From Acanthacorydalis orientalis (taxonomy: Eukaryota; Arthropoda; Insecta; Megaloptera; Corydalidae), in the NCBI GenBank assembly GCA_034766995.1, contig CM068317.1, positions 13,230,255 through 13,294,254 on the forward strand: a stretch of DNA of 64,000 bases, read 5' to 3'. Position numbers and translations under genes: made by a program. Under the pieces are notes generated by a model. The model made no database searches. It was not told the origin of the DNA and worked only from the letters and a program-made list of their open reading frames with translations. This document shows positions 1 to 15,551 of the stretch, piece by piece. Numbering within the stretch: position 1 is the stretch's first letter; each line of letters starts with the position of its first letter.

Positions 1-3000
1 TCAATATGTAAAGTGTAAAATAAGAAAACAAATTTTTGACTAGTTTTCAAATATATATAGTAATAAAAATCCATAGTTTCTCAAACAGCAGAAAATGTTT
101 CAGTAAGATATCATTTTTTATTACAAACGATGGTTTAATAATATAACTCGATTGTACGATCGAAATATGTAATACTTTCATTTTCTTAACAGTATTACAT
201 GCATATTACTGACGAGTTGAAATAAACACAAATATTTTTGTTACGACCACAGCACTTTATCAAAACTCTAAAAAGTGTTTCGAATGAATAATCAATATCT
301 GAGAAATAGCAAGTCTTCATTATTACATACACATTCATGATTATGTTTTCAAAAATTGTTAAAAGTATTTTAATAAATAATTTTTTATTTTATCTCTATT
401 CTTTCTTTATTTATTTTAGTTGCCATACAAAAATATGTACGTAAAAAAATACAATACTATTATCAAAAAATTGTATAGTTATATTACGATAATATTATTT
501 ATAACCTGTTATGAAATCTGACCTGGTCATAAAGTTATAGAAAAATTGACAGAAAAATAAAAATAATAAAATTTATATATATATATATATATATATAACA
601 ATCTTTCTATTTATCTGTTCCACATAAACTCTTATATCATTCAATCTATAGAAACCAAACTTTGCAAAGTTACCCTCTATAATCATACTAAAAACCTAAT
701 TATATAATAAAAGCATTACTCTATTTAAAAAAAAAAAAAAAGATTTTTCTCAAAAGAAGAATCATAATACGACATCAAATAGACAAGCATACTATGGCCA
801 AACCCTGTATGTTTGCGATACATGGGAAAAATATCTACTGAAGTAGATTAAACTAATCACAGAGTCGAAAGTACAGTGGTTTCATTTGTTTTTGTATTGT
901 ACAGTGTATCTACATCTAATATTAATTTACACTTACAAGATACGAGAGTCAATGAATGAATATGAACCTTCTTTCTTTGCTATCCTTATAAAATAATTAG
1001 AATATAAGTAATGTTACCAACAATTGTGCGGTTGGTTAAAAATAAATGCGGAATATTAAAAATAAAGATGGCTAAATACAGTTAATATTTAGTTGAATCC
1101 AGCTTCAGTTCAATTGTGTGACGTTGCTGTGTTTTAACTCTTCTGATCGCATAATGCAAAGACAAATGAAACGCACACCGTATTTATTACTAATCTTCAC
1201 ACTCATCACAACTTATTAATCTAACTCATCGCACTTCATCATATTAAAAGACATTTACTTTGTCCTTAACTATTCTACATGATTATTTATCATTAACATG
1301 GCTTGGGCATAAAATGTAATACAGATTTTATTTTTCAAGAAAACTATTGTAAAAACCACTTTAATTCATTGAAAGATATTTACTTTCTCCTAATATATTT
1401 TTCATGTACTGTTCATCATTCACACATAACAAAAGATGTATTGAAAACACTAAAATTTATTTTAAAAATACACTTTGGGCAAGAATGGTTATTTATTCAT
1501 ATTTTAAATTGTGTATCAAGTTTTTTTTTTACTCATAGTCCAAACATGTGACAGATTTATAATAAAAAAAATATTTTTAAGTACTTGATTTTTTGTCTAT
1601 TCTTTGCCTATGAATAACTTCAAGCAAATTCAACTATTGGTAGTGTTTAAAAATGAGATCTTCACCTAACTGATCTTAAAATTTATTATGTAAATGGATT
1701 ATAAAACTATATAATTGATTTCAGATATTAGCATTTACATAACTGTTTTGGATACAAAATTTCGAATGTAAATAAGAAATACATCTGTTTGGAATAAAAT
1801 TGAAAGAAGAATCCAGTATTTCTCAGCGGCGCGTTATAGCTTCATGGAGTGCAGGGAAATTTGAATTAGGAGGCCCCATGTACAGTGTTGAATTCAGATA
1901 TTTTTCTTCTGGATTGGGGGGATGGGAGGGAATCGCCAAGTATTCTCTTGGATTCAACACTTCCCATGCAAAGAAAAAGAAATTAAAAAACAACTTTAGA
2001 TAAAATTTCATTAAAAAATAACAAAATTATATACAAAATTTATAATTAAATGAAATCCATAAGAAAAATTCATAAATAATACACATAATTAAATTATGTA
2101 TTAGTGTGTACTGAATTAGTAGTGCCCAGATATGGTCAAATTTAAATTTTGATTTTCTTACTATAGTAATGAGTTTATAAAAAATTGGTTTCAGGCCCCA
2201 GGCAATTGCACTTTCTGTCTATAGGATAATGCACCACTGAGATTTCTAGTTACAAATCTTTTGAAAAGTAGTATTTTTTCTTTACATTCCTTACTAAACA
2301 AGCACACAACACCCAAGTAAATAAAAACTCAATTGTTTTGAATTCAACTATTAAATTTAAGAAAACTTTTATAATAGTAATATTTAATTGAACACATCCT
2401 ATAAATACTTTCTTTAAAAATACAATATTAATTTATAATAATAAAAAAAAAAAACTACAATTGTATATTAAACATTATTGAGTTATTATGCATTCAGTAC
2501 TAAAAATAAAATTAGTTACAATTAAAACTGAATTGCTTTATATTCTATTTGAACAATGTATACAGTCAAATTACTATTGACAAACGATTTTTAAAAAATA
2601 TTAAGTGTGATTAAAATCCGTATATTTTTCACAGGTCTTTATTATGAAGAAATTTTGATAAATTACAATTTTCATGCAAATATAACCGAAGTAAAATAAA
2701 ATGAATAATCAAATATTTAAAGAATACCGCTGATATTAATTGAGACAAGTACTAATTGTTTGAAAATGATTCTAAAAGTACATGGACATTTTTATTAAGA
2801 AAACATAGGACTACTTGAATATAATAAACGTGGGAACATGCAAAAGAGAGATAATTTAAAACAATTAAAGTAAATAAATTTGCAACAATTAAAATGAATA
2901 ATTTCATATTACTCACCGACAAAATACTCATAAAAAATAATAAAACACTACACAAAAAATCGTCAAACACCACGTGCACAATCACTTCTCCACTAACTAC

Positions 3001-5319
3001 TTGAAAAGTACTAGAAATTTACAGTAGCACACATTTTATGAAAAATAAAGCATTATATATTTTCTGTCACTCTATCATGCGTTTTCTCCATAAACTCTTC
3101 TTTTAATTTTCATAGGTTGAGACAGAATCAAAAATATGAATAAATAACAGTGTAATAACTTACATAATATTTCTTTTGCTTTTCACATCATAATACATCA
3201 TACATCTTTATTATAAGACACTTATGTAACTTGAAAATATTTGTATATGCTATTTAAAATAATATTTCTATAATTTTATTCTTTTAAAACACAAAAAGAT
3301 TTCTTTTAGAAACCATTTTTATTCTCGATAATAAAATTTTACAAAAAAAATCTGTTTTCAAAATTTTTAAAATTACAAAAACCAATGAAGAATATATAAA
3401 TGTGAATATATTTAAAAACATAACAGATGTATGTGTAGGAAACAATGACTAGGCTTTCTATAATGAATATATAGATGTTTTATGGATAAGTGAATGAGTT
3501 TTGTTTTGTTATCGATCACACTTTACACATTGAAAAATTAAGATTATATATATAAAATACTAATACATACCTGAATCAGATATGAAAAAGGCGCATATTC
3601 ATAAACACTTTAGGCCATTTTTACTAACTAGTTTAGCAAAACCAAATCCGAAGCTACATCGATTAACGTTTGTCCTTTTTTTAAATATAAAGATCAAGAT
3701 ATAATTTACGTATTCGTTCATTAAAAACCATGATCGTATTTATATCATATAAATTAAACCCATTCAGAACATAATGTCACCTGCTTAAATATAAAGCTAT
3801 CTGATAAAAAATATGTTTTGTTTTTAATTCGGTTAGTTTAATTTTTGATATAAATATAATCGTTTACACTATAATATTCGAGATCTAGATTAGTTCAATA
3901 CCATATTATATTTTAATTTTACTCTTTAATGTAAAATTTACTTTACATAATTTTTATTGGATTTTCAAAACCGAGATTTTCCAGACCAGCCGAGAGCATC
4001 GATCATATTTTATAATGGAAAAAATAGTAATGGGCTAACTATATTTACACAAAATATGTATATGGTATTTGCAAATGTATTTTCTTATAGTTTTTAATGT
4101 TTTTTTTTTTATTATTATTAAATACAGCTTCAATGATAAATTAAAAAAAAACTGAATAAATAAATAGATTTTCTGGCAGGAATGTGCAATATGTAGTTGA
4201 TTTGTATGCTTACAAATAATATTAAGTTAATATAGTCATATGTGAAATTGCTGCGAGGTAAACTAATATCGCTTGGTTATATTATTATTCAATTTATATG
4301 AAAAATTAAATACACATATACTCACATGCAGTCAGATAAAATTAATTTGTAATACTTATGTATCCATTTTTATTCTTTAATTATAATTTCTTGTGTTTTT
4401 TAATCACAACTCATCAAAGTAAAAACACAACTAAATTATGAAATAAATACACAAGAATGGATGGGCACTAACAATAAAAGTTATTGACATGTCCTAAAAC
4501 CCCTCATTTATTCATAAGAATGGAACTAAAAAAAAGGCTTATCGTCACAACCGATATAAACATAAACACAACTAAGTTAATCTTTAACAAATTATTCAAA
4601 ATAATTATATTCAGAAACATAAAATCAGACAAGTAATATTTTAAAGATTTAGGTGTTAATATTTTCAATACGGGCAAGTAAACTTAACATTATTTGTAAG
4701 CAATGTTGTACATGTGTTCAGATATGTATGTATGTATGTGTGTGTACATATATATATATATATATATACATATATACACATAAGCATATCTACAACAACC
4801 ATGTAGCTATCGATAAATTCAACTGTTAATGCAGGAAATAAAACGATAATAAAATGTGTTATAGATTGCCGATTAATTAGCAATTTTCAAAAAAATTATA
4901 AAATATAGGAAACTTTAGTAACTGACTATATATATTATTGTTATATTCAATAATATATTATTGTCATATTTTAAAAAATCATGAGAAATATAAACTATGT
5001 CCATTTTTTGACATTTTCTATATTTGTACAAGATTTTGTTTTAATACAAATATTTATCTGATCAAATTAATTGGTGTTTTGCAATCAGTTTTTAATGTTA
5101 TAAACTCTTCCTTAAATTTTTTTAATACATTATTGTAGCACAATTTTTTAATACCTATATTTTATAATTCCTCACTTTAACCTGATAGCTACCTACGCGA
5201 CAAATACCTCCACTCAGTCTCTACTAGTCTCGTTTTAAAAATTTCGACAACCTTACACTACTGCAATTAACATTACCCGTGCTCTCGTAGAATATTAAAA
5301 ACGATATTTCTAATCGTCA
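1..5319. other. 3' flank of frazzled, no gene recognised
   Basis: Very AT-rich, with short TA runs near 571-597 and 4749-4769. No open frame resembles a protein I know. Part of it may be the frazzled 3' UTR. A GC-richer patch at about 1808-1975 stands out and is listed as a finding. Confidence 0.5.
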
Positions 5320-5325
5320 TTTATT
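5320..5325 (-). terminator. possible frazzled poly(A) signal
   Basis: AATAAA on the minus strand about 100 bases after the frazzled stop. The flank is AT-rich and holds further copies of the hexamer, so the site actually used cannot be decided from sequence. Confidence 0.3.
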
Positions 5326-5426
5326 TGATAAAATAAATAGCTGCAGACGCTAGTGCCATCAAGAAACATACCGTCTTCCGACATGAAGGCTGTGTCAAAA
5401 ACGCAACGAAACACTTCCAAAAACTT

Positions 5427-5743
5427 TCAACACTCGAATTCATTGGCTGTAATGGCGTTCAAGTCTTTCATAAGTCCTTCGAGATTTGCCATTTCTTGAT
5501 TGAGTTCCTCTGTCGAAGTGCTATTCGCCAATAACTTTGTGTCTTCACCAGGAACCACTGCAGGTCGGACCCCGAGCTCCGATTCATGATGTAAATATAA
5601 CAGCCTAGTTTCATCGTTCATCGACGCTAAAGACGATAAAGGATTAGAGCGCAAATGAGGTGTAGCTGTAGTTAGAGATGATGATGACGATAGTGGTTTT
5701 TTATATGGTGATGATGTTATGGGTCGTACGTTGACTTGAGCTA
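5427..5743 (-). CDS. fra: frazzled last exon: P3 motif and stop
   Basis: Encodes QVNVRPITSSPYKKP, a serine run and the P3 motif, known in this family to mediate receptor self-association and Robo binding. The stop is TGA at 5427-5429. A second possible acceptor three bases further in (tatagTAG) would drop one valine. Confidence 0.94.
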
Positions 5744-8700
5744 CTATAAAAAAAATTAAAATAAATAAATCGATGTATATATGTAGAAAAGTACTTTTCT
5801 GAATGTCGATCTGTGACAAAATTAATATTTAGTATGCCATGTCACTAAAACCATAGACAGACTACCATCACGTCACGTGATATCACGTGAAGCAACTACA
5901 TGTGAGCGCTACATTGCTTTCAGTGGTACACATTCACACTGGTGTCACTGTATGCACGTCACGCCTGTCGCATGCAGTTCTTATCTTGACTAGTCGTCAC
6001 GTGTTCTCACATTTTGCATTTCTGTACACATTTCGTGACGCGACAATACTTTGAATCAGTTGTCAACTAACATTTTAGTTTGAAAAGTGTTTAAGGTAAG
6101 TTGAAAATGCGTCGATTTTAATTGAAGATAACATAATAATGTATTTTTTTTAATTTATTTAATTAATAAATGAAGCATACTTATATTTTATATAAAGAAT
6201 GGAGGAAAAATTAATAGAAGCGGGAGAGAGAGCTATCATGATTATAAGTTATCACAGTACAAACACTTTCCATTTCTTCATCAAACTCAGATGAACTACT
6301 TGTTTCATTCTCCATTATAATTTCAACAATAAAATCATTAATGTCTCGTTACCAACTATATGACAACAGTGCATAAACACAAAACAGTGATAGCGCGTGA
6401 CAACAGACTGATCACATCACGTCGTGTTTTTATCATCTAATGTGACGTATTAGTAGTCTATCCACAGCTTAACTGCTTACTGTTGGTATTATGTGGTAAG
6501 ATAGTTATTTATTTGCAAACTTTTATTATGAAATACACTAACTGATAAATCACTCAGTCAGTCTATATACACAACTCCAAACGTAACAGTGATTGTTAGG
6601 TTTAGAGTTAAACTGAACAGTAAATAGCAATGATCGCTGCCTAATTGTGTGTACTCTAGTTTGTCTTCATATATTCAATCTATTAGTCACCTGCAGCTAA
6701 ACTATCACATTATGTTTGCACTATTACAAGTCATTTAATTATAATATATTTAACTATACTACATTTTTGTTCGAAAATTAGTTATTTACCATTATGCTGT
6801 CGGACTCCATGAGCTGGTGTGCCAGGAGCAGATGTTGGTGGAGGTGCTGGGACACTAAAACTTTTTAGAGGATGACCTTGTTGTGTTCCAGCAACTTGTG
6901 TTTTTGTTACCCCTGTAGTTCCACCGAGACCACTTGGACCTCCTAACTGTTGTGATTGTTGTGGCAAACTGAAATATTTTTTTAAATAAGTAATTGTATC
7001 GCAATAACAGTTCTTACAGTGTGGCTAAATTCACTTCCACAAATGAATTTTTTTACCTTGCAAACCGCACCAGATTTTTCGATCATAAATTTTCAATAAA
7101 TTATTATTGATTATTTTCAATTGTCAGTTATGTGCATTTCAATGGAGTTGCCAAACAACAAATGTGCATAAACAACACTTAAAAATTATCAATAATTTAT
7201 TGAATATTTTTGATCGAAAAAATAAGTGTGGTTTGTGGGGTGAAAAAAGAATTCATTTATGAAAGTATACAACATGTTGATGATTTTCAAGTATAAAATA
7301 ATAAGTTTGCAAAATGTGCAAGAAAATTTTTATGAAATACAAAACAATTTGAAATCATTTCAGAAAAAAATAAACAATAAAAACTATTACTTACCTTGCA
7401 TAATTTCCTGACACAGGTGCAAGTCCCATGCCAGTATCATAACCAGTACTACTTGCATTAATGGCCTGCTGTTGCTGTTGAACGGCATAAGGACTTTCTA
7501 ATGCTCCACTTTGATCTAAAGTAACATGAGCACGTGAGATTGTATATTGCGTTCTAGGATAATTAGGACGCTGTGCAGTCACTAATCCACTAGGAGTCAC
7601 AATTGTCGTTGCTCCGCCTACAGAAGGGCTTTCTGCTAATAGTGTCGACGTACCGTGATGCAAACATGATGTGTTGTTGACAGGAGTTGCAGTGGCAATT
7701 GCTGTAATATTTAATTTAATATTAGAACATTACTTTTTGTCACTGATATAAGATGTCACTAAATTAAAATATAATTCTGCAAGTCTATTGATTTTTTTAA
7801 ATGTATCTCATTATTTTTAATCTTTCCGATAAAGTTATAAATCTAATTTGAAATATAATTCGACTGGAATAATTCACAAATGAATCATTATTTCCATCCA
7901 ATAAACCACAAACATGTTATGATCAAAAATGTACAATCAATGATATTTTTTTCTGTATCATGGTAACTTTGAGGATGATGGCATTGCCATCGAAATGTAC
8001 ATAAGCAACAATCAAGAATGATCAATAATCATTTAGTGAACATTTTTGATCAGATTTTTTTTTACGAGATAAAAAAATAATTCGTTTCTGAAAGTGTCAG
8101 AACTGTATCATTTCTGTTTTATTGTCTAAATTATTCAAAATTCTAAATGTGTTCTACTTTTGTTAAATAAAACAACTGTATTAATAACATTTATCAATAT
8201 ATACGCAAGTAGATAATCATAATAAATTAGTTGACAACATTTCTATTTTAAAGATTTAAAATTACATCGAAAATAAATATAACAAATAGATCAGCACATT
8301 TAATCTAAATATTTAATCAATTGAAACACCAAAAAACATAAAAAAAAATCGATTTTATAAATAAAACATGATTTTTTCCTCATATAGTCATTTATATTCA
8401 ATGTTATATGAAATCAGTGTCATGCAAATGAAGAAAAAAATAGGCAGAAAAAGCATAGTCTACTTACGTTCTCGTAGAGGTTTTGAATCAACTGGTAATG
8501 TAATCGGTTTTGCTTTAATGATTTTTCTTCCATTAGTAGAATCATCTTGTTTCTCATTAGAACCTATGAATAGCAGGCAAAAACAAAGCATTCTGTGCAA
8601 TGAAAAATATAAATGAAAAGTGCAAGGTATAAAATAAAATAGAAACACAGCCAACTGAAAAAATTATGTACAAGTGTGTGTGTGTGTGTATATATGCATA

Positions 8701-11700
8701 TATATATGTATATATATATATATGTGTGTATATATATATATATGTGTATATATATAGATATATATAGATGCACTATCTAGTCAACTTCGATACTATAGTG
8801 CTCTCTTATACATATTTTCATGACATTTTAAACAGTATAAATTACACATTAATACATATTTTTTCCGAAGTTTTAAGCATCGTACGAAAAATTAACATTT
8901 AAAAATATTCTTATAATATAGAAACCGGATTAAACTTACCCACGTAGCTAGGAACATAAGTGCGTTTATCGAGAGAACTTGATGCATGAGCATTATAATC
9001 ATGAGGATCATATTCATGACCAACAGATCTTGGAAGTGTAGTTGCACCACTAGATGATGCACCATCATTAGATGTACCTACAGAAGTTCCCGCTGCATGT
9101 GATTTTTCCATAGCCTATTTAAAATTAAGTCATTATTAAACAATAAAAAAAATATATAATTTATAAAATTATTTCTCATCCATAAAACTGCTCTTTTCTC
9201 TGATAAGAATTTGTCAGTCACAAATGCTGTAAATTTTAAATTATAAAATCTGCATTTTTTTTTAACCTAATCGGTGCTTTGTACATATCATGCGTACAAT
9301 TCAAAGAGTAACCCAAGTTTTTTATGTTAAGTTTTTGTCAATTCTTACATTACTATCTTTGTTTTTAAGGCAGAAAATATTTTATCAAATACTTTAATAT
9401 ACTTTAGAATAATATTATTTACTTTTATAATAATTTATGATAATAAAAAAATATTTTACTCTTAACAGTCATTTTGTGTCAGAACCAACATGCACCGATT
9501 GGGTATAATACACTCAAAAATAATAAATTTCAGTTTCAGAAAGAAAAATATAAGAGCATACTTTGAGTTCCATTTGATCGTGGTGTATCCAGAGATCTGG
9601 TGGTTTTATATTTTGATTTTTATGGGCTTTCTGATAGCCTTTTTTAGTACGATCTGGAGTCGATCCTGGTTCAGATTTACGTTTACAACAAAATATTATA
9701 AGGATAATTGAAAACAAAAGTGTTCCAAACACAGCACCACCAATTATGACATATAATAATGTACTTTGACCTAATAATCCTCCTTTTTCAGCTAAAAAAG
9801 GATAAGAAATTAATTCAAATTTATATTAAACATGGAAAAAATATGTTATGAAAGTAAATAACCACATAGTTTCCACAGATATTATTTATATTAAGGTACA
9901 AATATGTATTCCAAATATTAAAACATGTAATAAGGTCCAGGTAACAGGACATAATTAGAGAATCGGTGAGAATCAGCCAGAAAAAGGAGACACATGGTTT
10001 ACCTGAATATAAATAATGTTTTTTGAAATAGTTAATATTTATTTTCAAATGTTTATTATTTTTACAGAAAACCATGAAAATGTTTAAATACTACATGGAT
10101 ATAAAAAATATACAAAATGATTGCTGTAATCAGACTATTACTAAAAACATGTATGATTTCACTTTCACTTGAAATTTGTGACTCAAAATATCTAATAAAG
10201 GTGTCAGTAAAGTCACGTGTCCCACAATCCAGACTGTTAAATATGGATATTCAATTTCTGACATTTCCTTTTAAGTGAATCTAAATAAACAATATCCAAT
10301 TACCTGATGACGTTGTGAATGATACAACAGGTGAATACGGCCCATATCCCTTTTTATTTTTGGCTAATATTTTAAAATAATATGTCATTTCTGGAAGTAA
10401 ATTTCTCACAACAGTTTCATGTTTATCACCAATTACGTTTTCCATTATCCAATCTCTGTCTTTATTATTTTGATCGGTTGTGTATTGTATTAAATAACCT
10501 AGAATATGAATTATAATTTCATTGAAAAATAAATTATTTAATTTATACTTTTGGATATATATTACTAATAAGCAATAATATTTGTTTAAAATATTATTAA
10601 TAATAGTTTATGAAAAGAAGAGCGATACGCACCAGTGATAATACCATTAGCTTGTTTCGGAGGCAGCCATTTAAGATCAACAATTTGTGGATCATCAGTC
10701 GGCATGACAATAAACTCACGAGGATAAGATTTAGGAACTGCTTCCAATGTTGTATTTACAACAACCATACTCCAATCACTCGAACGTCGACCTTAAGGGT
10801 TCATATATGTTCATTATTTCAAATAATTTATTCTTTATTAAATAGGATAAATAGTATAGGTTTGTGGCCCTGGGCTTAATTCACTTTGACAAATAAATTT
10901 TTTCCTCGCCACACAATCACAAAAATGTTATTAGTTTTGAATGATTAATTGATAAAAATGGTCAATGATCTACGATTGAATATTTTTGATTTGGAAAATG
11001 TTTCAAGTTTGTAGGGTGAGTAAAAAATCATTTATGAAAATAGGAATAATATTTAAATCTTAATATGATACTAACACTAGTTGGCATATATTTTAATAAA
11101 TTATTTAAAAATATTAAATACATTTAAGTGATTTAAATAATCAATTAATTTTTAAAATAAATTACAAAATTATTTACTGAATAATATATTCTTACCTTTA
11201 ACAACTTTCACTGTAAATTCATATTGAGTGTTTGGTTTCAGTTCATCTATCATACAATTTAAATCTGTCGTATTAAAAAGGATTTCTTTGCGGTTTGTTA
11301 CTGATGAATATTTAACAACATAGTGTCGATTATCAGTCACAAACTAAAAAAATAAATAAAATCAGTCTAGCATTGCTATAAAATTTAAATTTTACTCATG
11401 CAGAATTTCATTTTACTTTAAAATAATTTTAATATTTCAGTACATTAAATTAATTTAAAAATGTGCACACAATATTCAAAGATTGAATAATGGAAAAAAA
11501 TATTATGAAAATTTTATGCTAGCATGTCACCAATGTAACCGAAGAGAGAATGATATTTTATATGAGCCAGCAATAATAAAAGGGGAAAAAGGAACATGCT
11601 GCTACTCTTTTATACTGTGAAATATGGTTTTAAACATTCTGAAATAAAATTTGAATTTTATTTATATTTTTTAATTACAATCAGTAACATTCTTATATTA

Positions 11701-14700
11701 TGTTTCTTTGTTATTCTTCAATTAATGATACATTCATAAGTTAAATAAGTTTTTAAAATGAGATCGATCATTTATAAACAGAAGCTCTTGACTACTGAAT
11801 AAAATGTTTTGTTTTTTAAAAAATAAAATTAAAGGCTTTTTCTTTTTGTTAGAACAATAAAGTATTATATAAATATAGTTCATTATGTTTCTTGTATAGT
11901 ACACTCTTAATCTGTCTAAATATTTTTTTGGCTGTTTTACAAATAAAAAGTTTATTTTTGCTTGGAAAAAGTAACAATTTTGCTTTTTTGTCATAAACTG
12001 ACTTAAAAAGTAACAAAAATTTTTTTTCGAAGATATTCATACAAGATTCATAATTTTATTTTCAGTATTTTAATTTTGTATAAATTAATAATCTGTAATC
12101 AATTAAAAATGTTTTGAACAAATCTTTGTTTAAATATTTACTTTAAAAACTTTTTTTAAGCACAGATCTGCAGTCTGCACCTGTTTGAGTAGGATGAAAA
12201 TCTAAAATATCACAAGGTAAACACACACGTATCAAAAATAAAAGTTAAGAAATTTTGAGAAAGCATACTTGTGCATTGTTATGAAATTTCACTTATCCAC
12301 CTTTTTTATACCTTTTAGTACAATCAATAAATACAGCATGATTTATATATGTTTGTTATTGACAAAAACAAACAAAAAAATGTTAGTGTTTAAAAGTATA
12401 ATTATGCGATGTCTACACATTATTAGTTTGAGCTTAATACACAAACAAATACATACCTACATACATATATATATATATATATATATTTAACGACAATTTT
12501 TTAATTTTCATTATAAATAATAGTATTAAATTAAATATTTAAAAAGAGTAGACTTACTTGATTTTTGCTCAAAGTCGTATCAGTCCAATAAAGTACAACT
12601 GTAGACGAGCTTAATACCATTGCTTTAAGTCCAATAGGCGGAAATAACGCTGGTAAGGAATGTTCCCCTGTAGAACCTTCTATTGGTCCTGCACCAATTT
12701 CATCCACTAATCGTGTTTTTGCTGTTGTATACACAGGTGGACCGTCACCAACTTCATTTCGTGCCCAAAGACTGATGACATATTCAGTGTCTGGTTCTAC
12801 AAAAGACATAAGAGTAAAATAGCAAACTAAATGATTTCATTCTATGTAAATAATAAGGAAATCTCCTTTTCATTGCAGTAATATTTACTAAACATTCAAA
12901 ATGGTTAAAACTCACCAAGACCTTTAATTTCATAAAATCTTTGTTTTCCATCAAGTTGCTCGGTATATACATTTGGAATATTATTACCCCAGCCAAGCAT
13001 ATAACTGCGAACTTTAATATTACTATTTTTTGGAGGATTCCACATTATTACAATACTCGTAGCCAATGGCCGTGCTGTGAAAATTATATATTCTTTTAAT
13101 ATTATACATTTTCAATAATATTACTCGTGCACATATGCGCGCATGCACGCACACACACACACATATATAACATTAAAGATAAATATAAAAATAATGATAT
13201 TTACAGCTTAAAGATTCTGGAGAATCAGGAACTTGTGTTTCATCTAAATCATTTTCATAAGTGTCAACTGATAGCCATTCACTCCAAGGTCCTGAACCAT
13301 TTATATTCAAAGCTTGAACTCTAACTTGATACGAAGCAGCTCGGTCTAAATTGTTTAAAAAATAAATTCGTTTATTTGCATCCGCCATCACTGCTTTTCC
13401 CGTCCCACCACCTTGCCGCTTATAACGCACTTTATATCCAGTTATGATACCGTTCTGATGTTCTAGAGGCGGTGGTTCCCATCGTATCACAATACTCTGT
13501 GGAAAGATTGTAATAAAATTAAAATGTGAAAGACTTGATATTCATTTAATTCATTATACTCACAGTACTACTACTGACTTCTACTGTGACATTATTAGGT
13601 GGAGCACTTGGACTCGCACTAAGTGTTTTAACAATTATTTCATTCGACGCTGACCCTGGTCCATTCTGATTGATCGCTACGACCCAAATATGATATTCAG
13701 TATATATTTGTAAACCAGTTAACTCAAAACGAATATCTGAAGTTACAATATTATGTTCTGTTGAACCCTATAAAGGAATATTATAGTAATAGAGTTTCAT
13801 ATGACATTTTTTAACCCTATCGGTGTGCTCTAGTGTTAACAAAAAACGATTGTCGAGTGTGTGACAATTTTAGTGCCAAATTTCAGTGCAAAACATTTTT
13901 TTTATTTTATCGCTATAAATCAAAATATTAAGTAATATTCAAATTTTCTTTAAAGTATTTGATAAAATATGTTCCACCTTAAAAGTAACACCAATAACCT
14001 GAGTATTTATGATTGTAATGTAAAAAAGACAAAAATATTATGTGAAAGACAATCAAAACACACATTTACCAACACCACACGCATATTCAGAAACACAAAA
14101 GAATATAAAACAATCTTACTAGTGCAGGGTTATCCAATGTAGTATAAAAATGTGCCATACAAAAAATGTTTTTGTATATATGAACACATGAATTATTACT
14201 TATAATTATTACTTATCCACTCTGTGGCTAAATTCATTTGTATCACAGTTATGAATGAGCAATCCACCGATAGCGTTAATAATTAATAAAAAAATATTTA
14301 TAAAAAAGAATGTATATCTAGTTAAAGAGAGATATATATTTACCTCTATGTAATAAACTTTATAACGCTGTATCAGTCCATTCGTAATATCTGGTTCATC
14401 CCATTCGACTAAAATCGATGTAGCACTCATCGCCATAGCTTTTAAATTCCTCGGAGCACTAGGAACATGTTCTTCACTTTGCGTTTCTACTTCAAGAGGT
14501 TCTGAAGGCTTACCAGCACCCTTTTGATTATAAGCAGTCACTTGAAAATAATAAATACAACCAGGATTCAGTCCTGATATATTTATTTCTTCTAAACGCG
14601 GCTTCATTGTTAATTGGGTTCTTTCCCTATTAAATATTTTATGAAATTAAATAAAATAAAAATATATATCATGAAATTATTAAAACTATATCGTTATCGA

Positions 14701-15518
14701 AAAGCTATAGATCGACTCACCTTTGACTGTCTTTTTGTTTATAAGCGACTTGATATGAAATGATTTCACCGTTTGTAAACTCGGGTGTCTCCCAAGAAAG
14801 AGTGACAAATCTTGCTCTCACTATAAGCGCAGCAACATTCCTTGGCTCACTCGGTGTGCCGGTTTCACGTTCTTCTTCAGTTAATACTGAAGATTCACCT
14901 GCAGATAGGGAACCATCGGGTGGAAAAGGTGGGCTACCGGTGTAAGCGTAATTCGCTTCACCTAAACCTTCATTTGGACCACCGCTTTCTTTAAGTGATG
15001 TTAATATATTCACGGGATCGAAAGTTAATTTTGGATGACGCACTACATATTCTTTAGTGTTTCTAAAAGAACCAAATTCTGCAGCACCGATAATATCACT
15101 GGGCCGAGAAGAAATACGTCGTTTAGGTGGATGAATTTCATCCGACTTAAGAGAAGAAAGTGCACTGTGGGCGAATGGATTTCGCGGGTTCTTATTGCGT
15201 GTATAACGAACCGTACTCCGAACTTTAGTAGGTTGTTCTGTCGTTATCGAATTATTTACTTCTTAAGTACGATTAATTTAAAAAATCAAATTTTTTCCCA
15301 CGAGACAATAGTCATTATTATAACATTTCAATTATTTAATGTTTAAATTAATGCAAGGTAACAAAGATCCAAATGTAGATTTTTTTGGAATTCAATTAAT
15401 AATTATACAGGACATGCGCAAATGAGGATTATTAATAGGTTCATGCACAATTAGTACGAAATGGAAAAAAAGGAAAAAAATAAAATTAATACAAACATAA
15501 ATAAATAATATTACAATG

Positions 15519-15551
<33 letters not shown>

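Noticed and set aside
9490..9711. Plus-strand frame over the frazzled transmembrane exon
   Set aside because: Shadow of the minus-strand coding exon at 9562-9791.
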